Shown here: in pieces, positions 37,140-49,368 of the stretch
How positions within the stretch are numbered: the first letter of the stretch is position 1
How the letters are laid out: every line of letters starts with the position of its first letter
Assembly (NCBI GenBank): GCA_963691655.1
Contig: OY829327.1
Location: forward strand, 57,300,079 to 57,364,078
Length of the DNA: 64,000 bases
Direction: 5' to 3'
Source: Toxonevra muliebris
Lineage: Eukaryota; Arthropoda; Insecta; Diptera; Pallopteridae
Translations under genes and position numbers: made by a program
The notes under the pieces: generated by a model
What the model was told of the DNA's origin: nothing
The model's input: the letters and a program-made list of their open reading frames with translations, nothing else
Databases searched by the model: none

Positions 37140-37565
37140 TTAGCCAATATAGTCCCCAAACCTAAATCCCATCGCGGATTTGAGCAGCATTTTGAAGAAG
37201 AATATACGTCGGAATCATATAAACCATGACTCCTGAATCTGGACCAACAAGATTTATTTTACTTTCGTCAGGGAATATGACTTGAGCCCAATCATAAGAC
37301 GACCAATTTCTCCTTTCCCTGCACCAACTTAAACGATTTTAATGCATCTTTGCTGTTTATAGTGGCTTTTTCGCAGCTCTTCGTGCATTCAGATAGTTTT
37401 TTCTGATTTTCTTTCTCAGCTTATTTCCACTTTATGCATCTCTCTAAACTTTGAAGCGATTTCTGGTGAAGTTTTTTTTAGATTTTTTAAGCTTATACGC
37501 ACTATATCACTGTCCTCACGTTCATTTGTTTTTCTTGGACGTCCACTGGCAGATAGGCGTGTCAG
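37140..37565 (-). pseudogene. Tc1-like transposase relic
   Basis: Minus strand: RPRKTNEREDSDIVRISLKN at the start, then LKKTSPEIASKF, typical of the second helix-turn-helix region. After shifts, WSYDWAQVIFPDESKINLVG follows around 37300-37240, with the first catalytic Asp. The DESKINL block is similar to that of the relic at 10045, so the two may be the same family. The remaining DDE residues are not readable. Confidence 0.7.
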
Positions 37566-37973
37566 ACTTCAGATTTCTGGCAGCTCACTTTTTTCGATAT
37601 AGAAGCATTTTCTAAGTTGTGCCAATAATTTCATTCACTTAACCTTTAAATATTTGAAGACCAAACTGTATAGATCGATATAAAACTCACATGTAAATCA
37701 GAACTTGAGTTACGTAGTCATAAAAACAAAAAACAAACTCGAAAAATAACAGTAAATGAGAAAACATAACGCAGTAAAGTAAATTCTATGAAAAAAGTTT
37801 ATGTCGGCGTTTTTTTGAGCGCGAGTGTCTATGAAACTGTAGTGGGAGTTTATTTTATTAACTCTATTTAATGAATATATTTGAAATCAAAATCGGTAAT
37901 TCTGGGTTACGATTTCAAAAAATTAAATAGTAGCTTAATTAGAAATTGTGATGGAGTCTGATTTGCTCGTCTC

Positions 37974-38607
37974 TACCCAGCGGTAAATGGAAGCACTAGA
38001 AAAGCGCTAAACAAGTGCTTGATTGCAAGCACTTAAATGCACTACAAGCACATGTGTTCCATATAAATTTTTACATTGCATGTTCTAGGAGACAAGCACT
38101 TGTTTAGTGCAGTAATTTTAGCGCCAAACAAGCGCAAGAAAGAATGCATTAGATAGGCACTTCCGCTCATTCATTCGCTGCTTCCTTTAGTTGAGAAAGA
38201 GAGACAAAATATCGAGTATCGATTCATGCATTCATAATTTTTCACTGCTGCGTCATTTTATTCTATTCTTTTCTTTTGCTATATATATATATATATATAC
38301 ATATATAATTATATTTTTATTTATTTTTTATAAAAAATTGCAAAAAAGAAATAAAATAAAGCACACACTCTTTTAGTGAAATTTACAACCACTTTACTTC
38401 GTTGTTGCGTGAAAACTAACTCGCTTCGTTTCAGGCTCAGCCAATATTTCGTAGCGTCTCGCTCAACGATACTCGTTTTTATTACTCAATAGAAAACTAA
38501 ATTTGTTGTTCGCATGATTGCTTTGCAATTTTCGGTTGAAATGGTGCACTTTCAAACACTTTTTAAGCACTTAATTTTCAAGCACTTATCTGAAAAACCG
38601 CTGGGTA
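37974..38607. mobile_element. MITE with TACCCAGCGGT ends and AAGCACT repeats
   Basis: TACCCAGCGGT at 37974 is matched by its complement ending at 38607. Inside both ends the motif AAGCACTT/AAGTGCTT recurs at least eight times, in both orientations, interspersed with AGCGC. The interior includes an AT dinucleotide run at 38281-38299. No transposase is seen. Confidence 0.65.
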
Positions 38608-39404
38608 TATACATTGTTGTGGTTTTAACTACATTTGTTCATTAAGCCCGTTATATATTACTTCAAAGAAAAGATTTTTGAATTAATTATTAAAAAAAAA
38701 AAAAAAAAAAAGAAGAGAAGCAAAATAGTGATCGAAATTTCCAATAACCTAAAAAAGGTAAATTCAAATTAACCAATAACTTAATGACGGATACAATATG
38801 GTAGTTGATTTGCGTATTCAGAGGTTTTTACGTTTGTGTTCACGAATACGTATGTTATTAAAAATTTCAAAAACAAAGTGGTGGATCCAATATTGAGGTT
38901 TTACCACATTTCACGCCAATCTAAATAACTCCATTCGGGGGTTTGACTATATTATACTTGTACTTGAATCCCATGAAGACCGATTCTTGTTCGACGAGAT
39001 GACCCATGAAATTGTTGCACAATGTTATTTAAATACATTTAAATTTTCATATCAGTTGATTGTAATATAAATTTTTGCATGCAGTCTCCAAATTCAGAAG
39101 TGGCCTTTCCACGTTTTGGCTGAGGAGAAAACTTTGATGGTTACATTGAAATCAAGTTTACTCGCCAACTCAGATTCCAAACATAAGATTCACTTTCCAG
39201 GTACTATAGTTTGGGTTGAGCGTGAACGATGGTAGTTTTTTATTCTTGAAACTATGTTGAATATACTCTGGCCCCATGTCAGAGGTGGCATTGGACGGGC
39301 CCTTTGAAACATGTTTAAAAAATTAAAAGAAAGTCCTAACTCCGGGCCAGGGGGAAAACCCCTCCCCCTCCTTTTTGTTCTCCAAAACACACTGAAAGAT
39401 CAAT
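38608..39404. other. Intergenic, no gene
   Basis: Contains a poly-A tract at 38693-38711 and a small GC-richer stretch near 39340-39372. Nothing was recognised. Confidence 0.5.
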
Positions 39405-39409
39405 CAATG

Positions 39410-40290
39410 CACTATGGTCCAAAAACCTTTTTTTGGCATAAAGTCGTAGAAAAGAAATATTTGTCTGAAACTTTACATATATACTTCTGGTACCATATTC
39501 ATTATAAAATACAAAAATGGGCAAAATCGGATAAGTGCCACGCCCACTTCCCATATACTGCTAATCTCAAAATACATATATCTTGTAAAGTATCATAGAT
39601 AGAAAGCTAAAATGTGGTGAGTAGATATATTTAACGAAACCAAGCAAATTTCGTATTTTTTTCTTAATTTTATCTTTTTCCCCCAAACTCAGTTCATTGT
39701 TGTTATTTTTTTTGAAAACCTAAACGAAAACCACATTATTTTTACGACTACTCTCTTGTCAAACTCTAAGCATTTCTTCGTGTTGCAATTCAGAAATTCT
39801 AAATATCTTTAAATCGGGCAAAAACGAGCAAAAGATTTTAATAACGCATTATTCTGAATACTTTTGTTAGTAACTTGGCATTTGCAACTTTCTGCAAGCG
39901 CTTGCACTAAAAAAGTAATATACCATAAAACACAAACACAATTGTTAGGTTTTATATAAAATTACACGTGAACCAAACATTGCACAATTGGACAACACAC
40001 AATATTGAAAAAAGTAGTATTAACCATTTATTTAACACACCTTAACTAATGTTTTCCATATTTACACTTTATCTCCGTTTTAAATTTTAAAGAAATATTT
40101 ACGCTCAAAGGCAGTCAATGGTTTTCCCAAATTTTTGTCAAGTCAACTTGCTACTCAGCCAGTTGACTTTGATCGTGCGCCGAAAACAAAGCGTTGTCCA
40201 TAAAATTCAATCCAATATTTTCATATTTAAAATATAAAGCCATAAAAAGTTTGACTTTATGCCAAAAAAATCGGCATTTGAACCATAGTG
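39410..40290. mobile_element. Candidate Transib-like non-autonomous element
   Basis: The left end begins CACTATGG at 39410 and the right end is its complement finishing at 40290. The inverted match extends for about 40 bp (CACTATGGTYC..., then TTTTTTTGGCATAAAGTC). Transib TIRs are known to start CACWATG. Five-base flanks are CAATG (39405-39409) and CATTG (40291-40295), agreeing at four of five, compatible with the 5-bp Transib duplication. The flanks are also inverted complements of each other, so they could instead be part of the TIR. There is no transposase in the 881 bp. Confidence 0.5.
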
Positions 40291-40846
40291 CATTGTTCGC
40301 AAATGCACTCGAATCTTAGAGTGCACTTCATCTACACACTGCTTCGTTGAAAAAATGCGCACTGAGTAATGGCAAAATGTAATATCTTCAGCAGAGATAA
40401 AGACCGATTTGAACAGCTCTGATTTTTTCACTTATTACTGGGACGATTTGATAGAAAAGACTGTACTAAGATTGAAATGAATTTTGAATGTGGAAGTGGT
40501 AGATGGATGGTTGGCATTTGCTTTTAATTAAAAGTTACCAATTTTCTTCATTACCACCAAAATTAATTCTAAATGAGAAGATAAAGCTCTAAAAAAATTT
40601 ACCAAACCAATCCCAACTCGAATTATAGATATCACCCAAGATGTCATACCAGGTTTCGTAAATTTCAATTAACTCGAGCATTGGAATTTACAAGAAAGTG
40701 CGTTCAATCAAATACATATTTCAGAAAAAGTCCCACGTAAAAAGTATTTGTAGATTATTACCGTACTAAACACAAAAGTTGCTCAAAAATAAATAAAAAT
40801 AATTTTAATTTAATTAGATAAGGTTATCAACAAAAAATCAACTGTA

Positions 40847-42126
40847 ACGTAAGTGTAGGTAATTCGGATCGATTTTTGCAAGGGAAACTTTGAGCGCTTA
40901 AAATCAGGACTACAGATTTACGATTTTAAAGTTGTTAACTACCAAAAAGAAAACCAAAACATAACTTTTTTTTAATAGTTACTAAGGTAACATCACTTCG
41001 AAAAAAGTGGATTGCATGTAATTCGGATCGAAAAATTTATACCAAATTATCTTTAATTTGAGGTTTATTTAGATGCAAAAGATAAATTTGGTGTTTAAGG
41101 AAAATATAAAAGATGCATTTATATAAAGTACGACCGTATCTCAAAGTGGGCGTCCCCAACCCGCTTCCTTACTGATTAGAATCTCTTATATTTGATCGTT
41201 GGCCACAAATAAAAAAAAATTTAAAAGGCATGAACAAATGCTAACCTCCTTAAGGTAAATCTCTGGATCCGCTAGTCGGTGGCCACGCCCGTGTGCTCAT
41301 GAACAATGAAATATATAAAAAATCATTTCTTCGAATCATTCTAAGAAATTTCTGAAAAAGTATATTGGCATAACCAAAAACTAAAATGTGGTCTGGAATA
41401 AAAAAAATACTAATCATTTAACACAAACTAGTTTTTAAAAATATATTTCATATTAAATTTGACTAAAAATTACTTGTTAGTTTCAAAATTGGTATAATTC
41501 TAAGAAACGCTATTAATTTCAATTAATATTTCAAAGAAAAAAGATTTTTTTTTGATTTTAAAAACAAAATTTTTACAAAAATTCAAAATATTTTTCAAGT
41601 TTATCTAAACTTTGAACTCAAATTCCACAAAAACTCTCTAAACAAACAGGTCGATCGGAATTACCTCCAAACATAACCTATTATATCTAAATCACAACTA
41701 AAAAACTTTCATTAATTAAAACTATATAGTTTTTCTAAATTTTGTAATTTTGCAAACAACTCATTTACTGGTAATTCGGATCATCGATCCGAATTATATG
41801 CATGTAGAAAAACGCATGCTGGTAATCCGGATCGATTTTAAAAGTAAATTTTTTTCTTTGTATGTTTTCTAACAAAACCCTATATAAATTATATATGTAA
41901 ATATACTTACCAGCACAAAAGTTATTATTGTTATAAAATTTGTGGGTTTCTCACTCTTTGTTTCTTCGCTCACAACTGATTAATTTGAAATAATAAGTGT
42001 TGCATAAAATAATTCTCGTTCGTTTCGAAAAAAGGAAATAATTTTAAAAAATACCAAAGAAAAGTTATTAACAATACAAAATTGATCCGTGTTATATACA
42101 TCGATCCGAATTACCCTCATTTACGT
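40847..42126. mobile_element. Non-autonomous element, TA-flanked, with repeated AATTCGGATCGAT motif
   Basis: TIRs ACGTAARTGWRGGTAATTCG run from 40847 and, in complement, to 42126, with TA on both outer sides (40845-40846 and 42127-42128). The motif AATTCGGATCGA or a close variant recurs internally near 40861, 41021, 41656, 41770, 41825 and 42100, in both orientations. It is 1280 bp with no transposase. The outermost ACGTAA is shared with the element at 47758. Confidence 0.75.
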
Positions 42127-42305
42127 TATCAGTAATGCAATAAAATGTGCCAAGTGCTCAATAATTTTCTATTAATAAAAATTGAATTGCTTGGTAACAA
42201 TTAACTATTCAATTCTTTCCAATCAATAAGTAGACTATAATAAACGCAAAGATAATTTGAATTGTAAATATTTATAAAAAAAAAACTTTGAAATTTTATT
42301 TATCG

Positions 42306-42311
42306 TTTATT
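42306..42311 (-). terminator. Poly(A) signal of the single-module aminopeptidase
   Basis: AATAAA on the minus strand 68 nt past the stop codon, with a second copy at 42300-42295. The spacing is typical for an insect 3' UTR. Confidence 0.6.
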
Positions 42312-42378
42312 TAATACAATAAATCAATCCTACATTTAATGTTCCTAAGCTATAATTTATAAAAACAGACTTTTTAAA

Positions 42379-45300
42379 TTAAAACAGACGTGACACCAAG
42401 AAAGCTAACATCATGGTTAGCAACGAAGCAGTTACAGCAACACCGCCGCTACGATAACCTTTAACCCAACCCATTATTGGGACACGATTTTTGGCAAGCC
42501 AATCAAAGTTCACTTGAATATTTGCTTTGACAGCCGCTTCCAAATCTGGTGAGACTTTATTGGTACCCTTAACTTTATCAACTAAAGCTAAAACCTGGAC
42601 AAAAATGGAAAAGTATTTCAATATTTAATTATAGTATGTACGGCTCTTGAGTTATGTATTTCATGCTTACCCTGCGCTCATGTGCGGGAGTGTTACAGCG
42701 CTGTGATATACCACGTATATCCGAATCTAATGGATTTCCACCACCGAAACCAGCATTTAACTCGGCATATTCTTCCCAATGGCTATCCAGAAAATCAACT
42801 GAAGCCAAAAGGCCAACCTCGCCACGTGTATAGGCCGAACTCAGAAGTGTCGAACGTTCCTGTGTACGCAACTTATTCGTTTGATCGATAGAGCTCTCGA
42901 CAAACTTTTTAATATGACTGTCTTTCTGGGCACAGCCCAACGAAGAGATGAATGTGCGCCGCTGTGCTTGATTTTCGGAGTTCATAAGTTGATTGTAGAC
43001 ATAGTCAAATTCCTTATCGCCAGATTGTTTCAAACCGTTGCAGTAAGTTTGCAGTTGCAGATTGGGCTCAATTTCAATGCCATTCTCTACGAGGTCCTTC
43101 AGTTTGCCATTGGTCTCCTTTAAGCAGCTTTCGATACCAGCCAGACAGGCAAGATTAATAACAACGGAACGTGTATATTTTTGGAAATGCTGTTCACCGG
43201 GAATATCATTGACGCCCAGACGTTCATAGATGTTTGTCACCAAATCGGCTACAAAGTACTGGAAGCTCCCATAATCTGAATCGCCGTCGAGGTAACGATT
43301 AAATGTTGTCAGAATAGAATTGGCAGTCGACCAGGGAGCGTATTGATCTTCATTCTTCAGATATGTCAAAAGCGTGAGTAAAATATTATGTTTAAGACGA
43401 TTCGAGCTACTGAAACGATAAGCGTCATGCATCAGCTGTGCACGATTACGTGGATGGATTTTGTGTGTCTTTGCAATCAGACCATTGGTAATTAAATTCC
43501 AGTTACGCTCATCATAGTTTATACGATAGTAACTGGTTGACTGCTTATTTAAAATTAACCAGTCATCCTTGGAAAGCTTTGGATCGGTAACAAGAATCGA
43601 ACGTTCTTTCTTCAGGTAGTGTGTGGCCTCCGTATGACGAAAGTCGGAGTTCGTTTGGGTGGCATAGTTAACTGGGACATACCAGAGCTTATCATTATTA
43701 GCGAGAGTCTCATTGTTAAAAAAAGTCTTCTGTGTGATTGTGAATGAACCATTGTAGTGACGTTCCACTGTTAGTAGCGGGTAGCCTCCTTGTTGAGTCC
43801 ATGAGCCCATCATATCGGCCACGCTGCCAGATAATTCGTAGTTCTCATCTTTGGCAGCAATTTGAATTGCTTGAAAAAGATCCCCTTCTACAGCTGACTG
43901 ATGGTTGCTATGCGAATTAAATGAAAATTACGTGATTTATTTTGTTGTTTAAACTTTAAACCCGTATATCTTACTTAATTGTGAGATAATTGTTTAAGCC
44001 TCGCTTGAAAACTGTTTCTGTTAATGCATTTTGCCACATGTGCAGTACGCAACCAGCCTTTGCATATGACACCGTATCGTACAGACGTGAGATTTCATTT
44101 GGTTGTTGAACATAGTGTGTCATTGGTCGGGGAGAACTAGAAGCATCATTGTTTAGAGCACCCTGATAGTCGTCGACTTGGAACATTTGATAGTAGCCCC
44201 ACTCAGGATAAGCCTAACCCAACAGAAATGCAAAGTAGAAAGGAAGAAAAAAGTAGTAGGAAGAAGTATTAAAAAATGCGTTTAGTCTTAATGTCCTTTC
44301 TAACTTACATCATCAACAGCTTGGTACGAGAACAATGTAGCGAATCCTTCTTTGAGCCATAAGTAAGTCCACCATCTTATAGCAACTAAGTTGCCAAACC
44401 ATTGATGAGCGTATTCATGTGCAATAATACTGGCAATATTTGTTTGGGTATTCACTGTAGATTTTTGCTTATTGTATAGCAAATACTCTTCACGATATGT
44501 AACTAGGCCCCAATTTTCCATTGCACCTGCAGCAAAATCTGGCACAGCAACCTGATCCAATTTGGGCAGCGTAAAATCAACGCCATAATATTCAGCCAAA
44601 CGTTGTGTTATCAACATACCAGATACTAAAGCCCATTCTTGATCATTCTCGGTACCAGGACGTGAATAAACGCTTTGAGGCAAATCATTCAACTGCCCCT
44701 CATTCCATTTGAAATCCGAAATAATGAAAGCAACCAAGTATGTTGGCATTTTATTACTTGTTAGAAATACAGTTGTTCCGGATCTGTGCAAATAAGAATA
44801 GAAAATTATTGCCTGATACCCTATCAAAATTCGTAAATCGAAAATAAGTAATCAAAAGATTGAATAAAGTATTGAGTAGTAAAATAAAAAGTGGCATGAT
44901 CTAAATGTCGGAGAACGCAGTTAAGTATTCCAAAATGATACTGGTTGTATGCTCTTTAGGTTTTGTTTTTTGAGCGTTACTCTTAAAAATTAATTAATTG
45001 TTTAAAGATTTTTATTTTTTCAATCTGGTATAAAAATCATTGTTCGATTTTTATGTTTTTGCTCAATCGCAAAAATATTTTATAATTTTTATTTTATTCT
45101 CAACAATAAAAATTACAGCTTCGTGAATTTTGGCCCCAATGAAAAATAGCCTCAAATAAAAATTAAAATGGGCCCCAACAAATTATATGGAGAGCAACAA
45201 TAACAAATTTTAACGTGAATTGGGATGATATTTTATAACTGGGGCCTTTTTTAATTTTCAATGAAATATGTATGACGTCATATTTCATTATGAAATATAT

Positions 45301-46964
45301 GAAATCTGGCCCGGAAATTTAAAAATAGCCCCAAAACACGATGAATTGGCCCCAAAATACTATTTTTACTATTATTCCTTCAGACTCTAAAAACCCCTAA
45401 ATAGAGTTATAAAATTTGGGTATAGTTTAAGAATAATTTAAATTATTTTACATGAGGGCCATTTTCATTTATACATTAATTTTTTGTAGCCTTTTTTCAT
45501 TTGTTTTTGGGGTTTTCTTCCATCATTGTGGGACATAATTCATTGAGACCAAATTTTTCGGAGCCAAAAATTACTGAGTGAGATAAATAAAAACTAGTTT
45601 TTGAGTTTAATTTTTTTGCTCAGAAATAAAAATTAATGTTTTTATAAAGGAAAAACTTAAAACATCATACAAAGCACAATGGAAAATTATTTTCCGTTAC
45701 TCCGTCGTCTACGAATGAATGTGGGTAGGCGGCCATTTCCTTTTATTAATAGTTAACCGTTATATGTATGACTTTTATGTCTTTAGTGACCTCTAGTAAC
45801 ATTTTCCGGGAAATATTTTTGTAGAATATTTTAATCTTAAAATGTTTCTTTGCAAATAACCTTTCAGGCTTTTCTCAAACAAGAGGTAAAATTAACCAAT
45901 AAAAGGAGGAACTAAAGGGTTAACATGCTCAACAGAAATGATACCCGTAAAATTCTGCTATAGAACTTTGACGATAAGATTTTTCTCAGACATCAATTTA
46001 TAGCACTTCGACCAAAAAATTAAAGCTTTGACATGCATTCTTCCACTTGGAAGCTATTCAAATCTGTTTTTGATTCTTCAGCCAGTGTGGCCAGTGAATG
46101 TTTATTAGATCCCTTTCTACCACATATTCCACAAACTGTCGGCTATTGCGGCTGTTTTTACTCTTACTTGCTTTTGCCAGTATCCACAGGCATATTAGAA
46201 ATTGCTTTGTAGGATGCAGCATGATTGATGGTGATGGTGAAGTTAGCCCTCTTTGCTGGCTCATCATAGCAAGGGAAGCCGTGACGTGCGTCGGTACTTT
46301 CGAATTGCGTGGTTGCCAAGTTACTACAAGAACAAATCGTTTTTGGTTTTTTAAAAATTTTATCACATTTTATCACACTATACACTTTGTTACACAGCGA
46401 TGCTTACCGTGTGTTATTATTTTCATCGGTATATGTAGACAAATAGAAACCACCATTATCGGTACGCAATGAACTATGGTATTGAATGGTCAATATCCAG
46501 ATAGTATCTTTGGGAAAACTCAAATCAGCTTTTACCGGCGTGAATGTGAGAAATTCACGTGCTTCTTCATACTCGGAGCTCAATTGCTCTTCAGTGGCAG
46601 TTACAATATTCTGTTTAATGGTGGCAGTATCAATAGTTAGTTGACGGGCATGCAACACAATAGTACGCGTTGGTTCGATTACACGTAATTCGATTTTTAC
46701 AGTCCCTTTAAAGCTCTTATCCCCCATATGAACATTAGTTGTCAATTCAACATCATATTGTATGGGCTCAGTTTGATTTGGCAAACGATAATTCAAATGA
46801 TCGTCATCAGCAAAGATTTCTCCACTCAAACGAGCATTAGGATATTCACGGAACAATGGAGGTATTCCTTGTGTGCCAGCCTGCGAACTATCAGCGATCA
46901 GCAGTACGGCGGCTGCTAATAGAACCGTCGCGGTTATTATTCCGAAACCCTTCGAATATTGCAT
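42379..46964 (-). CDS. M1 zinc aminopeptidase N, GPI-anchored, 959 aa, 6 exons
   Basis: Exons: 46964-46408, 46323-46168, 44783-44309, 44213-43975, 43907-42671, 42594-42379. These give 2880 nt, with all junctions in phase and GT..AG introns. Start MQYSKGFG is followed by a hydrophobic segment ([19 protein letters not shown]), a signal peptide. The N-terminal domain spans ~35-235. GAMEN is at ~324-328, HEYAH at ~360-364, Glu 18 residues later in WLKEGFA, and catalytic Tyr in TVSYAKAG. A helical ERAP1-like C-terminal domain follows. The last exon ends in a hydrophobic stretch ([22 protein letters not shown]) after RSGG, as expected for a GPI signal. Length is normal for insect aminopeptidase N. 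It is only distantly similar to the two-module gene 24 kb away, so the pair represents older cluster members. An in-frame upstream TTG/CAT stretch is not taken as the start because ATG at 46964 directly precedes the signal peptide. Intron 2 (46167-44784, 1384 bp) is unusually long for this gene. Confidence 0.93.
44784..46167 (-). other. Long intron 2 of the single-module aminopeptidase
   Basis: GTAAGA donor and TTGCACAG acceptor. The interior repeats GGCCCC/GGGGCC-type words near 45131, 45172, 45241, 45333 and 45351 within AT-rich DNA, suggesting a degraded inserted element. No TIRs were defined. Confidence 0.6.
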
Positions 46965-47074
46965 GATGTCGACGTCTTCATGCAAAAACTAATACAAGCA
47001 AAATGCTTTCCGTAAGCGTCTTTTACGTACTTTTAAACAATTTTCCCTCACAATCCCTAAGCGTGGGCATTCAA

Positions 47075-47082
47075 TTTTTATA
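47075..47082 (-). promoter_or_regulatory. TATA box of the single-module aminopeptidase
   Basis: TATAAAAA on the minus strand about 110 bp upstream of the ATG. A transcription start about 30 bp downstream (near 47048) would give a 5' UTR of roughly 85 nt. Placement relative to the gene is good; the initiator is not distinctive. Confidence 0.5.
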
Positions 47083-47357
47083 TGTACATACGAGTATATC
47101 AACCAAACGACGACTGTCCAAATCGAACTAATAAAGATTAGACCTAATCAATTTATTGCACGAGTGTCACTTTCAAGTGGCAACCCGATTTTGCTCAGCG
47201 AACGCAATGCCAATAGTTTTAAAAGCTTGCAGAGAACGCTTGTACTAACTTCTAAAGGCAATTAAGTAGGTAGTGAATTCTTTACAATTTGCTTTTTTAT
47301 GGTATTGCACTTCGCTATAGTATTCATAAAACTTCTTTTATTATTTGGTGCTAGTTG

Positions 47358-47366
47358 CTTATCAGC
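47358..47366 (-). promoter_or_regulatory. GATA-type site upstream of the aminopeptidase
   Basis: The minus strand reads CTGATAAG, a consensus GATA-factor site, about 285 bp upstream of the TATA box. GATA factors drive many insect midgut digestive genes. A single short match like this also occurs by chance. Confidence 0.25.
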
Positions 47367-47757
47367 AGACTTTTTTTTCATTCGTATTGTAATATGATAT
47401 ACAATCATGTTATTCTAATTGGTAACTAGTAAATATTTTCCTAACTTGTTTCCATTTCATCATAATCTGGCGATAAAATTATATTAATTTCGTAATATCG
47501 CCATCGACAGACGATTATTTTTAGCATACTGTTTATTATTTGCTGCAATGACATTTAACTGCGATCTCAAAAAACTCAATCGAATAAATATCTTTATATG
47601 CACATAAACTTATATATCGATGGCTTATATTTAATTATGTCTATCTACAATTTTGAAAAATTTTGATAGCAAACACTTTATTGATCACAGCTACATGTAT
47701 GATATTCATTTCGAACTCAATAGTCGATTGTGGTACTATTTTATTTAAGTTTTGTTA

Positions 47758-49366
47758 ACGTAAAGTGCCCTATCTTCGGACACTTCCTAGGTCCGGACAC
47801 TTTAAACTTTAGCGAATATCTTTTTGAAGCAAAGCCATATTTGACGATTTTTTTAAGGTAAAATCCTTAATTTTGTGTTTTTAGTTTTTTAGTTTTATAA
47901 AAAAACAGGAATTTTTGTGGTAAATGTTTTACTTTTTTCTAGAGTATTTATTTATTAGCCATAACAAAATGCATAACCTAATTAACATTTATGTTTTGTT
48001 TTTATTTGAAATAAGAAATTATGGTGTCAGGAATTAGGGAAACTGCAAAACAAGCATTGCCCTAAGTTCGGACACTGTTTTATTATGTATATTTATATGT
48101 AAAGTGGTCGCTGGTTAGTGTGCTGGACTCCTATTTGTCTACGTCTTTCACTATTTCAACGAGCAAATTAACCAAAATTAATCAGAAATATATTCATGTA
48201 AATTACTTGAAAAGAAGTTATTTCTTATATGTAGATAAGATGATTTAAAAAATACTTTCGATAGTTTCATGTATTTTTAAACCCAATATCAGTAATAATA
48301 ATTTCAAACCGCTTGAAAGCAGTTGTGATATGAAAGTTTTGATCTGCATTCACATAACTCAAAAAAAAAAAAAAGATTGGATTGCTTTGTTAAATGCATA
48401 ACCAATCGGTGAAATGCATAACCAATTTAAAAAAGGATTCAAATATGTTGTTCAATAACTGCAATCGCAAATAAATTGTTAGCTATTTTTTTATTTTGAA
48501 AACCCAAGAAGATCAAGCGAAAAAGATAGAGGATGATAGTTTCTAGAACTTTTCCAAAATCGATTCAATTTTTTTATGTGTATTCTTGTAATTTATAAAT
48601 TAGATACCTATTTGAGGGGTTTTTGATACGGGGAACCCGAATCTCTTAGCTTATTTTGCTTGAAAAATTGATTATGGAGGACGATGGAAAAACTTAAAAA
48701 ATGCTCATTCAAATTTTTAATTTATGAGTGGATTTTCTTTTTAAATAATTACTATTTTTATGGACGAATGGATTTTCATTTTCAAATAACTATTATTCTT
48801 TTTATATTATAACTGAATAGTCTAATTAAAAACAAAATTAAATAATTAGTTTTTTTTAAAAATAGCAAGCAAATAGGTCAAACTATATAAGCAAGATTAA
48901 AAAGAAAAATATTTAAATATTGTACATTCTTTGGTTACAGAAATATTGCTTTATAATTGTTCTTTTAATTTCTGTCAAAAAATCATTGATTATAGTAAAC
49001 TTTTTAAATAAAAAGTGTAATTTTCTGGAAAAAAAACATAATGTCCGGACTTAGGCAACTGAGCGTCCGGACTTAGGAAAAACTGTTTTTGGTGTCCGGA
49101 CTTAGGCAACTGAGCGTCCGGACTTAGGAAAAACTGTTTTTGGTGTCCGGACTTAGGGCATTTTTAGCACTTTGAATGACACCACTTTTAAATTAATTTA
49201 TAAGTAATACTATTGAAAAAATATTCGAAACTTAATTTTATTTCTATGCATTGATATATTTTAGTTCCATTAGTGCTTTTATTTTGAAAATTTACTTTAT
49301 CAGTAGCTTAGTTCATTAAAAAAAGATGGTGCGGCCTTAGCTGTCCGAAGATAGCGCACTTTACGT
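47758..49366. mobile_element. Non-autonomous element, TA-flanked, with repeated GTCCGGAC motif
   Basis: TIRs ACGTAAAGTGC followed by CTATCTTCGGACA start at 47758 and, in complement, end at 49366. TA flanks both sides (47756-47757 and 49367-49368). The self-complementary word TCCGGAC recurs at 47791, 49043-49150 and elsewhere, often as GTCCGGACTTAGG. It is 1609 bp with no transposase. The terminal ACGTAA links it to the 40847 element. Confidence 0.75.
49042..49158. repeat. 51-bp tandem repeat (2.3 copies)
   Basis: Units start at 49042, 49093 and 49144. Each full unit holds two copies of GTCCGGACTTAGG separated by CAACTGAGC and followed by AAAAACTGTTTTTGG, itself an inverted repeat. It sits near the right end of the TA-flanked element. 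Confidence 0.85.
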
Positions 49367-49368
49367 TA

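Noticed and set aside
46965..46985. Start of the second aminopeptidase at codon 46985
   Set aside because: That codon is TTG. The first in-frame ATG is 46964 and leads directly into the signal peptide.
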